Shown piece after piece: positions 25,140 to 33,371 of a DNA stretch of 47,864 nt. The position numbers were made by a program, and so were the translations under genes. Location: NCBI GenBank assembly GCA_012729815.1, contig JAAYCJ010000269.1:1-47864 (forward strand), given 5' to 3'. Within the stretch, counting starts at the first letter, position 1. The number at the start of each line of letters is the position of its first letter. The notes under the pieces are model-generated. The model was not told the DNA's origin, searched no databases, and worked only from the letters and a program-made list of their open reading frames with translations. This DNA comes from Phycisphaerae bacterium. GTDB lineage: Bacteria > Planctomycetota > Phycisphaerae > JAAYCJ01.

Positions 25140-25162
25140 GGGGTAAAAACCCGTCCCCCCGC

Positions 25163-26536
25163 TCATCGAAGCACCCCGCCTCGCCCCAGTTCCTCAAGCA
25201 ACAGGGCCACCGCGTGGATTCCTCGGCGGAAGTCGTCAATGTGGAAGTATTCGTTGGGCCCGTGGGCCCCACAATCCGGCCGGGTAAAGCCCAGCAGCAG
25301 GATCCGTTCGGTCAGTTTCCGGGCGAAAAACGGCATGATCGGGAGCGTCCCGCCTTCTCGGACCATGGCTGGTTCGATCCCGAACGCCCCGAGTACCGCC
25401 TTGAACGTGGCGGCCACCGCTGGGCCGGTCCGCGGACCCAGGTACGGCTCAGCGAGTCCCAGCGTCTGAACCGTCGTCCTGACCCGCCGGTCCGCCAGGT
25501 CCAGGATGCGGCGGTCCAGCAGCGCGGATATCTCCTGCGGGGTCTGGTCGGGCACGATCCGCACCGACAGTTTGGCTGAGGCCTTCGACGGCAGCACCGT
25601 CTTGGGCCCTTCACCCGTATACCCCCCCACCAGGCCGTTGATCGTCAGGCTCGGGCGGCACCAGAGACGCTCGACCGGCAGGAACTCCGGCTCCCCGGCC
25701 AGACCCTCGACCTCCAGCCGCCGACACAGGTCCTCCTCCCCGAAATCCAGCGAGAGGAACTGCTCGTGCTCTTCCGAGGCGATCGGCCGGACCCTATCGT
25801 ACAGCCCCGGCACGTCGATCCTGCCGTCCGGCCCGATCAGTCGGCCCAGGACGCTCACCAGGGCCGCCCCCGGATCGGGCACCAGCCCGCCGAACGTACC
25901 TGAATGTAAGTCCTGATTAGGACCGGTCACATCGATCTGCTTGTAGACGATTCCCCTCGTCCCGTAGGTGATGGCGGGCCGGCCCGGGGCAAATCCCCCG
26001 GCGTCCGTGCTGATCAGAAGGTCGCAGGCCAGATGATCGCGTCGGCCCTCGACAAACTTGAAGATCGCCTCGCCTGTCGACTCCTCTTCACCTTCAAAGA
26101 TCACCTTGAGGTTTACGGGCAACGCCCCCTGTTCCCTTAGAAGTTGGACTGCTGAAAGATAAAGAATAATCGGTGCTTTGTCGTCCGCTGTGCCTCGGCC
26201 GACGATCCGGCCGTCCACCATCGTCGGTTCGAACGGTTCGGTGGCCCAGCCGTCCTCACGGTGGGCCGGCTGAACATCATAGTGTCCGTAGAAAAGCACC
26301 GTCGGCTTGTCGGGGTCCTGCTCCGTCTGGGCGTAGATCAGCGGCAGCCCCAGCCCATCGTGGATCTCCGCATGTCCCAGCAACTCGTGCAGGTAGTCGG
26401 CGAGCCACCTGGCCGCCGCGGCGACTTCTCCGTGCAGGGCCCGGTCGGCGCTGACCGACCGGAACCGCAAGAATTCAAGAAGTCTCGCTTGGAATTCTTC
26501 AAACCGCTGATTTACCTGTTGGGCAAAATCGGTCAT
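25163..26536 (-). CDS. M20 family dipeptidase
   Basis: A 457-residue M20 metallopeptidase of the carnosinase/DapE-like dipeptidase group. Metal and catalytic motifs in order: FYGHYDVQP (His, and Asp two residues on), RGTADDKAP (bridging Asp), FEGEEESTG (catalytic Glu pair), STDAGGFAPGRPAITYGTRG, and DCGAHGPNEYF near the C-terminus (last His). The dimerisation domain lies at about 190-360 (NQDLHSGTFGG). The ATG at 26536 is preceded by GGAGG eight bases upstream; the frame extends upstream into the ceramidase-like gene but does not resemble the family there. The 35-base gap to that gene suggests cotranscription. Confidence 0.93.
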   Translation of the reverse strand: MTDFAQQVNQRFEEFQARLLEFLRFRSVSADRALHGEVAAAARWLADYLHELLGHAEIHDGLGLPLIYAQTEQDPDKPTVLFYGHYDVQPAHREDGWATEPFEPTMVDGRIVGRGTADDKAPIILYLSAVQLLREQGALPVNLKVIFEGEEESTGEAIFKFVEGRRDHLACDLLISTDAGGFAPGRPAITYGTRGIVYKQIDVTGPNQDLHSGTFGGLVPDPGAALVSVLGRLIGPDGRIDVPGLYDRVRPIASEEHEQFLSLDFGEEDLCRRLEVEGLAGEPEFLPVERLWCRPSLTINGLVGGYTGEGPKTVLPSKASAKLSVRIVPDQTPQEISALLDRRILDLADRRVRTTVQTLGLAEPYLGPRTGPAVAATFKAVLGAFGIEPAMVREGGTLPIMPFFARKLTERILLLGFTRPDCGAHGPNEYFHIDDFRRGIHAVALLLEELGRGGVLR

Positions 26537-26571
26537 CGCTCGTTCCTCCACGCTACAGGTGTTTCTGCATG

Positions 26572-28080
26572 TTACGAGAGTCCCCACAGTTCCCGGATCA
26601 TCGCCACCGTCCGGTCCGCCAGTTCGGCTCCGCCTTCGGGACCGACTGGGCTGCTGGCTGGGACGGCGCCGTAGCCCTTGCCCGCGACCGCCCGTTCGGT
26701 GGGTACGTACGTGCCGGAGCCGGTCAGTTGGACCAGGAAAGTCTGGATGGCGGGGCTGCGGGCTTTGATCCGCAGGCCGTAGTCCAGATAGTATTCGAAG
26801 GGATTGGTCGCGATCGCCACGTCGCCCAGCCGCAGCACGTGCGCCTCGATCGGCACCCGCGGCTGGTCCCGCTCCGTGTTGAACCGTTCCACCACCCGCT
26901 GGTTCCATCGCATCTGTCGATAGGCCTTGGTGATCGGCACGTACCATCGCGGTTCATTTCGTTTTTTCGGATGGGCATCCAGGTCGGCCAGCAACGACTC
27001 GTACTGTCGGCGGCAGTTTTCGGCCGCCGCCGTCGCCTCGTTGGCCTCGTCCTGGGTGACCATCCGTCGCGGCAGTTCGACGGTGACGAGGCGGTGCACG
27101 ACGAGCGGATTGTCCGCCATCTCCTTTTCCGCGCACGGCAGGGCGGCGGCCACCGCATCGGCGATCCGCGCGGCGATGTCCTGCCGCTGCGTCCGGCCCA
27201 ACAACCGCCACATCCGTTCCTGGGCCGGCCAACCGATCAGGATCATGCTCTTGGCGGTCACCTGGTCGCCGGCGGCGCTGCATTGCGGCAGAACGTGCAG
27301 ATCGGCGCCCAGCCGCCCGCGCAGTTCCCGCCGCGTCTCGTGCCAGTAGTCCGCGCTGATCTGGAAGTCCATCTCGCCGACCTGGGCCGGGCAGGCCACG
27401 TTGACCACCACGCCGGTCAGACGGCCGGCGCGATCCTGCGTGTACAACACGTTGACGCTCGGGTCCGTCGCGCCCTCGATGTGGGTAAAGTCCGGATCGT
27501 TCGGATCGCCGTACATCCGGGCCTCACCGCCCCGATAGCACATCCGCCGGTTGTAGCCGATCACCGCCTGACCCAAGCCAAAGCCGATCCGGCCCGGCTC
27601 GCGACTTTGCCACGCCCGGATCACCGCGGTGGCGATACGTTCGGCGGCCATCGCGGCGTACTGCGCCGGCGGCATCACGGGCAGATCGAGTCCCGTCCAG
27701 CCGGCAACCGTACCGCCACCGGCTTGCAGCACGTCATCGTGCACCCGCGGTTCGGGACCGGTGTGCGTGTGCGTGGCGTTCAGGAACACCGCCATCGGGT
27801 CCAGGTCCGGCAGGACGCTCCGCAGGCGGCTGCGCACGTCGTCGCGAAGCGCATCCGGGATCGACACGAAATCGCAACCAACCAGCACCGCCTGGGCCGG
27901 CGGCCCATCGGGCCGGCGCGACTCGATCGCCAGAGCGGTCGCGGTGACCGGATCGGCCACCGCCTCCGAAACCCGCGCGTGAAACTGTCCCGACACCAGC
28001 ACCGGCTGATCCGGCGTCAGGTCCGCCTCCGCCCAGCCGATCCGCAAACCTTCAACCGATCCAGATCCACCATCGTGCAT
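26572..28080 (-). CDS. Neutral/alkaline ceramidase-like hydrolase
   Basis: This 502-residue protein begins LRIGWAEADLTPDQPVLVSG, close to the N-terminal strand of neutral ceramidases (GxGxxDITP). It carries VFLNATHTHTGPE, matching the zinc-binding THTHSGP motif, and a later NVACPAQVGE segment. Ceramidases cleave N-acyl-sphingosine, but bacterial members of this domain family are very diverse and most have unknown amide or ester substrates. It lacks the usual secretion signal. The start is uncertain: ATG 28080 is used, while an ATG at 28104 is in frame; neither has a strong Shine-Dalgarno. It sits between a sensor kinase and a dipeptidase on the same strand. Confidence 0.82.
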   Translation of the reverse strand: MHDGGSGSVEGLRIGWAEADLTPDQPVLVSGQFHARVSEAVADPVTATALAIESRRPDGPPAQAVLVGCDFVSIPDALRDDVRSRLRSVLPDLDPMAVFLNATHTHTGPEPRVHDDVLQAGGGTVAGWTGLDLPVMPPAQYAAMAAERIATAVIRAWQSREPGRIGFGLGQAVIGYNRRMCYRGGEARMYGDPNDPDFTHIEGATDPSVNVLYTQDRAGRLTGVVVNVACPAQVGEMDFQISADYWHETRRELRGRLGADLHVLPQCSAAGDQVTAKSMILIGWPAQERMWRLLGRTQRQDIAARIADAVAAALPCAEKEMADNPLVVHRLVTVELPRRMVTQDEANEATAAAENCRRQYESLLADLDAHPKKRNEPRWYVPITKAYRQMRWNQRVVERFNTERDQPRVPIEAHVLRLGDVAIATNPFEYYLDYGLRIKARSPAIQTFLVQLTGSGTYVPTERAVAGKGYGAVPASSPVGPEGGAELADRTVAMIRELWGLS

Positions 28081-28200
28081 CGCACCTGCATCCTTACCAC
28101 ACATTCACGTACCAGGACCAGAATCATCACGTACGGAGTCACTATACCAGATCGTTTCACCCAAAACGATTGGCAATCGACGAACGATCCATCGGGGGAT

Positions 28201-30600
28201 CTAGTCGTCCCCCGGCGTGTCATCGCCAAGCGGTTCAGGGGCCAGGGTGAAATAGAACGTCGCTCCGCGATCGAGTTCGCCTTCCGCCCAAATCCGTCCG
28301 CCGTGCCGCTGAACGATCCGTTCGACGGTGACCAGTCCAATCCCCACGCCAGAGAATTCCTGCTGGCCGTGCAGGCGCGAAAACGGCTTGAACAGCTTGT
28401 CCGCGTAGGCCATGTCGAACCCGGCGCCGTTGTCCCTGACGAAATAGACGGTCGGTCTCGCCCCGCGCAGCGCGCCGAACTCGATCCGGGCCGGCTCGCG
28501 CCCCGCGGTGAACTTCCAAGCGTTGCCCAGCAGGTTCTCGAGCACCGTCCGCAGGAGGGACCGGTCGCCCTCAGCGGTCACGTTCGGCTCGATGACCAAC
28601 TCCGCGCGGCGATCCGGCGCCTGGCTGGCCAGGTCTTCGATGATTTGCTCGGCGATCGCTGAGAGGTCCACCTCCCGCCGCTGCATCTCCGCCCGGCTGA
28701 GCTGGAAGAGGGCGAGCATGGCGTCGATGATTTCGGCCATTCGCAGTCCGGCGTTGACCGAGCGTTGGAGGAAGTCGCGGCCGCGATCGTCGAGGCGTTC
28801 GGTGTAGTCCTTCAGCAGGATCTGGCTGAAGCCGGTGATGGACCGCAGCGGGGCCCGCAGGTCGTGGGCGACCGAATAGGAGAAGGAGGCCAGTTCCTGG
28901 TTCAGGGCCTGGAGCTGGGCGGTCCGCTCCTCGACCAGTTCCTCGAGATGCTCGCGATGGCGGCGGAGTTCGGCCTCCGCGCGCTTCAGGTGCGAGATGT
29001 CGTGAACGGCGGTGATGCGGACGGCGCCGCCGGAAGCCGGGGCATCCAGGCCTCTCACCTCGGCCACTCCCACGTGGCCGTCCTTATGGATCGTCCGGAC
29101 CTCGTAGGGCAGGCCGGGTTTCTCCGTGAGGCTGGCCACCACCCACGGCCAGTCCTCCGGATGGATGAACCGGCGGATCTCCATCCCGCGCAGTTCGTCC
29201 ATGGAGTAGCCGAGGATGTTCGACAGGTGCTCGTTGGCGTCGATGATCACTCCGTCCCGGGACACCACGATCCCCTCGAACGACGCTTGGGAAAACCGCC
29301 GAAACCGTTCCTCACTTTCGCGAAGCTCGCGCTCGGCGTCCTGTCGCTGGCTGATGTCGCGGATGATGCTCAGCAGGATCCGCTGGTGGCCGAACGTCTG
29401 GCCCTGCGAACCGACCTCGACGGGGAACTCGGAGCCGTCCTTGCGCCGGTGGACCGTTTCGAACAGCAGCCCGTCGTGGTCGGCGGTCTGCATCTGTGTT
29501 TCGATCGGAGGCGACGTCGCCTGCGTCCGCAGATCGAAGATCGTTCGTAGAAACAGCTCTTCGCGGTCGTAGCCGTAGGCCTCGACCGCGGCGGTGTTGG
29601 CGTCGATGATCCGGCCGTCATCCGGGTTGACCAGGAGAATGATATCGCGGGAATTCTCGAACAGCGCCCGGTACCGCGCCGCGTCGGCGGCCCGCTTGCG
29701 CTCGAACAGGCTGGCGCCCAGCGCCAACCCCATCACCATCACCACCGCCAGGAACGTTTGAAGGAGCAACAGCGATTCGTTGAGCGACCAGCCGCGGAAC
29801 GGCCCTCGCCCCTCGTAGGTGCCCCAGACCGCCAGCAGTGTGGTCAACAGCATCGCCAGCACCACTCCGCCCTGGTCCAACCGGAACGCCGCCCACAGGA
29901 TCAGCGGGATGACGAGAAACCCGATCGGGTAGCGTGATTCCAGAACGAGAAAGGGCGCGCCGAAGATCAGATCGCCCACGAGCAGGATCAGCAGCAGGAC
30001 CAGCGCCAACTCCGCTGGACGCTCGAAGAGCAACCGCTGGTGCGACGGACGCCACAGGACGACTATCGGCGCGACGATGATGACGCCGACCAGATCGCCC
30101 AACCACCACGTCCACCACGTGTACAGGTACTGTGCCGGCACGACAGAACCGGCCAGCATGGTGCTGGTAACCCCGACGGTAGGGCTGACCAGCACGCTGA
30201 CCATGGCGGCGACCACGAAGGCGAAAACGTCGCCGATACGGTCGAATGGATTGGCCGTCCCGGTCAGACGCCGGATCAGAAACGCCCCGAAAACCGCCTG
30301 CAGGGTGGCCCCGACCGCGATCGTGCCGCCGGCGAGTAAAGCCACTGATAGTTCAGCACCCCCGCCGCACAGGGCCTGAGCGTGGGCGGCAAAAGCCCCC
30401 AGCCATATCCCCGGAGCGACGACGTAGCCGCACAACAAAATGGCCGCCAAGGCGATTCCCGAAGGCAGCCACACCGGCGAGACGTTGCCGGGAGGAATGG
30501 CGGCAAGATATCCCACGCTGGCCGCCGCGTAGAATGCAACCGCGACCAGCAGCATTTCCAGTATTCCCCTGGGCCAACTCGACCCGCGAACCGGCGACAT
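28201..30600 (-). CDS. MASE1-PAS-PAS sensor histidine kinase
   Basis: A 799-residue sensor. Residues 10-300 are a MASE1-type membrane sensor of about eight helices (PPGNVSPVWLPSGIALAAIL, LVSPTVGVTSTML). Two PAS domains follow (ALFENSRDIILLVNPDDGRI from about 315, and RFSQASFEGIVVSRDGVI from about 435). A linker leads to HisKA with the H-box YSVAHDLRAPLRSITGFS (phosphoacceptor His) and a HATPase domain with NLLGNAWKFT (N box), VRDNGAGFD (G1) and GVGIGLVTVERIV (G2). The ATG at 30600 has AAGGGA eight bases upstream, better than the ATG at 30609. No response regulator is nearby, so its partner is elsewhere. Confidence 0.94.
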   Translation of the reverse strand: MSPVRGSSWPRGILEMLLVAVAFYAAASVGYLAAIPPGNVSPVWLPSGIALAAILLCGYVVAPGIWLGAFAAHAQALCGGGAELSVALLAGGTIAVGATLQAVFGAFLIRRLTGTANPFDRIGDVFAFVVAAMVSVLVSPTVGVTSTMLAGSVVPAQYLYTWWTWWLGDLVGVIIVAPIVVLWRPSHQRLLFERPAELALVLLLILLVGDLIFGAPFLVLESRYPIGFLVIPLILWAAFRLDQGGVVLAMLLTTLLAVWGTYEGRGPFRGWSLNESLLLLQTFLAVVMVMGLALGASLFERKRAADAARYRALFENSRDIILLVNPDDGRIIDANTAAVEAYGYDREELFLRTIFDLRTQATSPPIETQMQTADHDGLLFETVHRRKDGSEFPVEVGSQGQTFGHQRILLSIIRDISQRQDAERELRESEERFRRFSQASFEGIVVSRDGVIIDANEHLSNILGYSMDELRGMEIRRFIHPEDWPWVVASLTEKPGLPYEVRTIHKDGHVGVAEVRGLDAPASGGAVRITAVHDISHLKRAEAELRRHREHLEELVEERTAQLQALNQELASFSYSVAHDLRAPLRSITGFSQILLKDYTERLDDRGRDFLQRSVNAGLRMAEIIDAMLALFQLSRAEMQRREVDLSAIAEQIIEDLASQAPDRRAELVIEPNVTAEGDRSLLRTVLENLLGNAWKFTAGREPARIEFGALRGARPTVYFVRDNGAGFDMAYADKLFKPFSRLHGQQEFSGVGIGLVTVERIVQRHGGRIWAEGELDRGATFYFTLAPEPLGDDTPGDD

Positions 30601-30771
30601 GAGATGCATCCCTTAAGAACTGCAAGTCGGCCCGTTGGTTCGGCAACCGGATTGATTGTCGGATCGTTCCCTGAAATCGCAGGATGGATGCTGATCGGCT
30701 TGATAGAGAAACTTCCCACCCCTGTCATCGCCGTCCGTCGGCATGGGCCGCCCCCGAACGTCCTTTAAAAT

Positions 30772-30800
30772 ATCTTATAGGCTAAGTGTGACGATGTCAA
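30772..30800 (-). promoter_or_regulatory. Promoter of the histidine kinase gene
   Basis: Minus strand: a perfect TTGACA at 30795-30800, then 17 bases to TAAGAT (30772-30777, 4 of 6). TATAAG (30774-30779) matches better but leaves only a 15-base spacer. Confidence 0.5.
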
Positions 30801-30887
30801 ATTCGGGACCGCCTGTTGCGATCCGGCCTGTCCTGCCGATGGATGCGGTCGTAGGTCAGTTGCTGTGCAGACGCCGAATCAAAAGGA

Positions 30888-30916
30888 TTGATCGATCAGC
30901 CGGCCCGATTTATAAT
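30888..30916 (+). promoter_or_regulatory. Promoter of the DUF4097-like lipoprotein gene
   Basis: TTGATC (30888-30893, 4 of 6), exactly 17 bases, perfect TATAAT (30911-30916). The leader to the ATG at 31024 is about 100 bases. Confidence 0.55.
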
Positions 30917-31023
30917 GCGGAGCAGTCTGGCCCAGGCGGTTGGCCGGGCAGCCCCGGCCCTCAATCGATTATCACCGATAGCGATTTCCAACCAGGCCGA
31001 AAGTGCGTTGTGGAGACCCAAAG

Positions 31024-31902
31024 ATGCGGACCAAGCGGATGAGCGCGAAACGGTGGATGGCGACGGTCGCGGTGCTGACCGCGGCGCTGGTCGGATGCGA
31101 CCTGACCTTTGTGGTTGACGTGGAGCTGTGGCTGGGCAAAGCCAGCGAGTCGATCTCGGAAACCTACGCCTTTGACGGCGTCGAGACCGTCCGGGTCGGC
31201 ACCGCCAACGGCGAGATCCGCGTGACCGTCGACCCGAACGCCACCGAGGTGCTGGTCGCCGGCACCAAGACCGCCCGCGGCGAGGACGACGCCGCCGCCC
31301 AGACGCGGCTGGACGACATCGAGATCCGGATTGCGACCAGCGGCGAAGGCAACACCGTACTGGAAATCGAAGCTCTGCTCGAAGAAGTCTCCGGCCAGAT
31401 CCGCGACGAGGTCGATTTTGCGATCACCCTGCCCGCGGGCGCCGACCTGGAACTGGAGACGGACAACGGAGCCATCACCGTCATTGATAATGAGGGCCAG
31501 GTCGCCGCTGTCACCTCCAACGGCAAGATCACCGTCACCGACAACACGGGTGCGATCGACGTAACCTCGTCCAACGGCGAGCTGGTGTTGACGGGGATCG
31601 TCGGAGCGGTCAAGGGTGTGACCTCCAACGGCAAGATCACGGTCGAAGCGGCCATCGCCGGAACCGAGGCCGTCGACGTCCAGACCTCCAACGGGGCGAT
31701 CGACATTGAAGTGCCCGCGGCCACGACCAAGGCCGATCTGGACCTGAGCACCAAGCTCGGCCGCGTGGTCACCGAACTGCAGGACTTTACCATCACCAAC
31801 CTGGAGACCGCCACGCGGTCCGTCACCGCCACGCTCAACGGCGGCGGCGGCCTGATCAAGGCGCGAAGCTCCAACGGCTGGATCACCTTCAGCGGAATGT
31901 AG
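31024..31902 (+). CDS. DUF4097-like beta-helical lipoprotein
   Basis: A 292-residue protein with a lipoprotein-type signal (ATVAVLTAALVGC, acyl-Cys near residue 25). The rest is a series of short beta-strand repeats built on S/T/D-N-G followed by two hydrophobic residues: TANGEIRV, DNGAITV, TSNGKITV (twice), SSNGELVL, TSNGAIDIE and SSNGWITF. This is the single-stranded beta-helix of the DUF4097/DUF4098 adhesin-like family, often found in envelope-stress loci. Function is not established. GGAG eight bases before ATG 31024 supports this start. It ends 23 bases from the convergent dinB stop and has its own promoter. Confidence 0.82.
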   Translation: MRTKRMSAKRWMATVAVLTAALVGCDLTFVVDVELWLGKASESISETYAFDGVETVRVGTANGEIRVTVDPNATEVLVAGTKTARGEDDAAAQTRLDDIEIRIATSGEGNTVLEIEALLEEVSGQIRDEVDFAITLPAGADLELETDNGAITVIDNEGQVAAVTSNGKITVTDNTGAIDVTSSNGELVLTGIVGAVKGVTSNGKITVEAAIAGTEAVDVQTSNGAIDIEVPAATTKADLDLSTKLGRVVTELQDFTITNLETATRSVTATLNGGGGLIKARSSNGWITFSGM

Positions 31903-31925
31903 ACAGATCGAGAAGCGAGCTATTC

Positions 31926-33140
31926 TCAATCACCGACGGACGAGGGGGAGCATTTCGCCTCGTCCGTTTCTTTGCCGAAACCGATGGCCTTTTCGCCGTA
32001 GCGGCTGCGGATGCGGTCGAAGGCCTGGTAGACGTTCTGGTATTTGTCGTGGCGGTCCGGCGTCCACAGTTCCATCTGCCGGATCGGCTGGCGGGCCAAA
32101 CGGCTTACTCCCACGCACACGAGGCGGATGGATCGGCGACGGTCGTAGAGGCGGTCGAAGAGGCGGCACACCGCTGGGTAGATCTCGTGGTCCAGGTTGG
32201 TCAGATTCGCCAGCGGACCCTGATGCCCGACCGTGGTGAAATCGCCGTAGCGGATCTGCAGGGTCACCAGCCGTCCCCAAAATCCCAAAGCCCGAAGCTG
32301 GCGGCCGACGTCCTCCACCAACTCCCGCATCACCCGTTTGACCAGTGCGATATCGTATGTGTCCCGCTGGAGTGTGGTGCCGCGCGAAACGCTTTTGGGG
32401 TCTTCCGGTTCCTCGATGCGATCCGATCCCAAACCATGGGCCAGGTAGTAGAAGTCCTCGCCGACCGCTCCGAAAATTCCCTTGAGCAGGTTGACCGGAA
32501 GGGCCTGCATATCGCCCACCGTCCGCACGTCCAGCGCGGCCAGGCACGCCAGCGACTTTTTTCCGATCCCCGGCAGCGTCTCGACCGGCAGCGGAGTCAA
32601 AAAACGCTTCTCGAATCCTTCGAGCACCATGGCGATCCCGTTGGGCTTGGCGTAGCTTGAGGCGATCTTGGCGATCAGCTTGTTCGACCCGATCCCGATC
32701 GAGCAGTTGAGCCCGATCCGCCTGCGAATCGTCAGCTTCAGCCCCTGGGCCGCTTGCACCGGCCAAAAACGACTCGACGGCGGGCCGTCGTAGCGCCGGT
32801 CCGTGCCCGTCATGTCGATGTACCCCTCGTCGATGCTCGCCGGCTCGACCAACGGCGAAAACTTCCGGCACACCGAGAAGACCCGCTCCGAGAAATCGGC
32901 GTAGACGCCCGCCCGTCCGGTCACGAACAACCCGTGCGGGCAGAGCCGACGGGCCTGGGTTACGGGCATGCCCGCCTTCACGCCGAACGGCCGCGCCTCG
33001 TACGAAGCCGCCGCCACCACCGTCCGGTGCTCGCCCGGCCCCTTGACGACCACCGCCTTGCCCCGAAGTCCGGGATTCAAGAGCTGCTCGACCGATGCGA
33101 AAAACGCATCCAGATCGATGTGAAAAATCACCCGAGCCAC
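31926..33140 (-). CDS. dinB: DNA polymerase IV (Y-family translesion polymerase)
   Basis: A 404-residue Y-family polymerase. The palm starts FHIDLDAFFASVEQ (first catalytic Asp), followed by YEARPFGVKAGMP in the fingers and SIDEGYIDMTG (second catalytic Asp-Glu). The thumb has a helix-hairpin-helix LPGIGKKSLACLAALDVRTVGD, and the little finger lies at about 240-350. No clear beta-clamp motif is visible at the C-terminus. It copies damaged DNA at the cost of fidelity. The start is GTG at 33138-33140 with GGAGG nine bases before it. The promoter 110 bases upstream carries a dyad in its spacer consistent with SOS control. Confidence 0.95.
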   Translation of the reverse strand: MARVIFHIDLDAFFASVEQLLNPGLRGKAVVVKGPGEHRTVVAAASYEARPFGVKAGMPVTQARRLCPHGLFVTGRAGVYADFSERVFSVCRKFSPLVEPASIDEGYIDMTGTDRRYDGPPSSRFWPVQAAQGLKLTIRRRIGLNCSIGIGSNKLIAKIASSYAKPNGIAMVLEGFEKRFLTPLPVETLPGIGKKSLACLAALDVRTVGDMQALPVNLLKGIFGAVGEDFYYLAHGLGSDRIEEPEDPKSVSRGTTLQRDTYDIALVKRVMRELVEDVGRQLRALGFWGRLVTLQIRYGDFTTVGHQGPLANLTNLDHEIYPAVCRLFDRLYDRRRSIRLVCVGVSRLARQPIRQMELWTPDRHDKYQNVYQAFDRIRSRYGEKAIGFGKETDEAKCSPSSVGD

Positions 33141-33252
33141 AGACGTTGGCCTCCAATCGGTCCCACTCCGCGCGCACCTGCGGCGTCACACCCAACTCCG
33201 GCATCCAAGCCGACAGGACCAAGCCTCCGATCCCTCTTTTCCATCCAATGTC

Positions 33253-33281
33253 ATCCTAACAACTGTTAGGCATATCGTCAA
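33253..33281 (-). promoter_or_regulatory. dinB promoter with SOS-like dyad operator
   Basis: Minus strand: TTGACG (33276-33281, 5 of 6), exactly 17 bases, TAGGAT (33253-33258, 4 of 6). The inverted repeat CCTAAC-AACT-GTTAGG (33255-33270) overlaps the spacer and the -10 box. Its AAC-N4-GTT core has the same layout as the Gram-positive LexA box. The message leader would be about 105 bases. Confidence 0.6.
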
Positions 33282-33314
33282 GGCCCCGCCCACCGCGTTA
33301 GGAGTTTCACCAAC

Positions 33315-33344
33315 AAAAAAAGGGGACACTTGAAATGCCCCCTT
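33315..33344 (-). terminator. Intrinsic terminator of the beta-glucosidase gene
   Basis: Minus strand: GGGGGCA (33336-33342) pairs with TGTCCCC (33322-33328), one wobble, loop of seven, followed by seven T (33315-33321). Thirty bases past the GH1 stop. A separate perfect repeat GTCCGG-TT-CCGGAC (33359-33372) overlaps the stop codon. Confidence 0.8.
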
Positions 33345-33371
33345 GATCTTGCCGGAATGTCCGGTTCCGGA

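Larger units (their letters stand above)
24786..25162. other. Non-coding leader region with two promoters and a strong hairpin
   Basis: No convincing gene lies in these 377 bases between the dipeptidase stop and the giant lipoprotein start. The region holds two minus-strand promoter-like sites (24828-24857 and 25111-25139) and a structured element (24892-24928). A transcript from the distal promoter would carry about 320 untranslated bases, or a separate RNA of about 250 bases. Confidence 0.5.
30601..31023. other. Divergent intergenic region with two promoters
   Basis: These 423 bases separate the histidine kinase (minus) from the DUF4097-like lipoprotein (plus). I see one promoter on each strand and no gene. 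The kinase message would have a leader of about 165 bases with no obvious structure. Confidence 0.5.

Noticed and set aside
31930-33222. A 430-codon minus-strand frame overlapping dinB in another frame, starting upstream of it
   Set aside because: Glycine/arginine-rich with no domain; dinB itself is clear. A short upstream peptide from this frame is conceivable but has no support.
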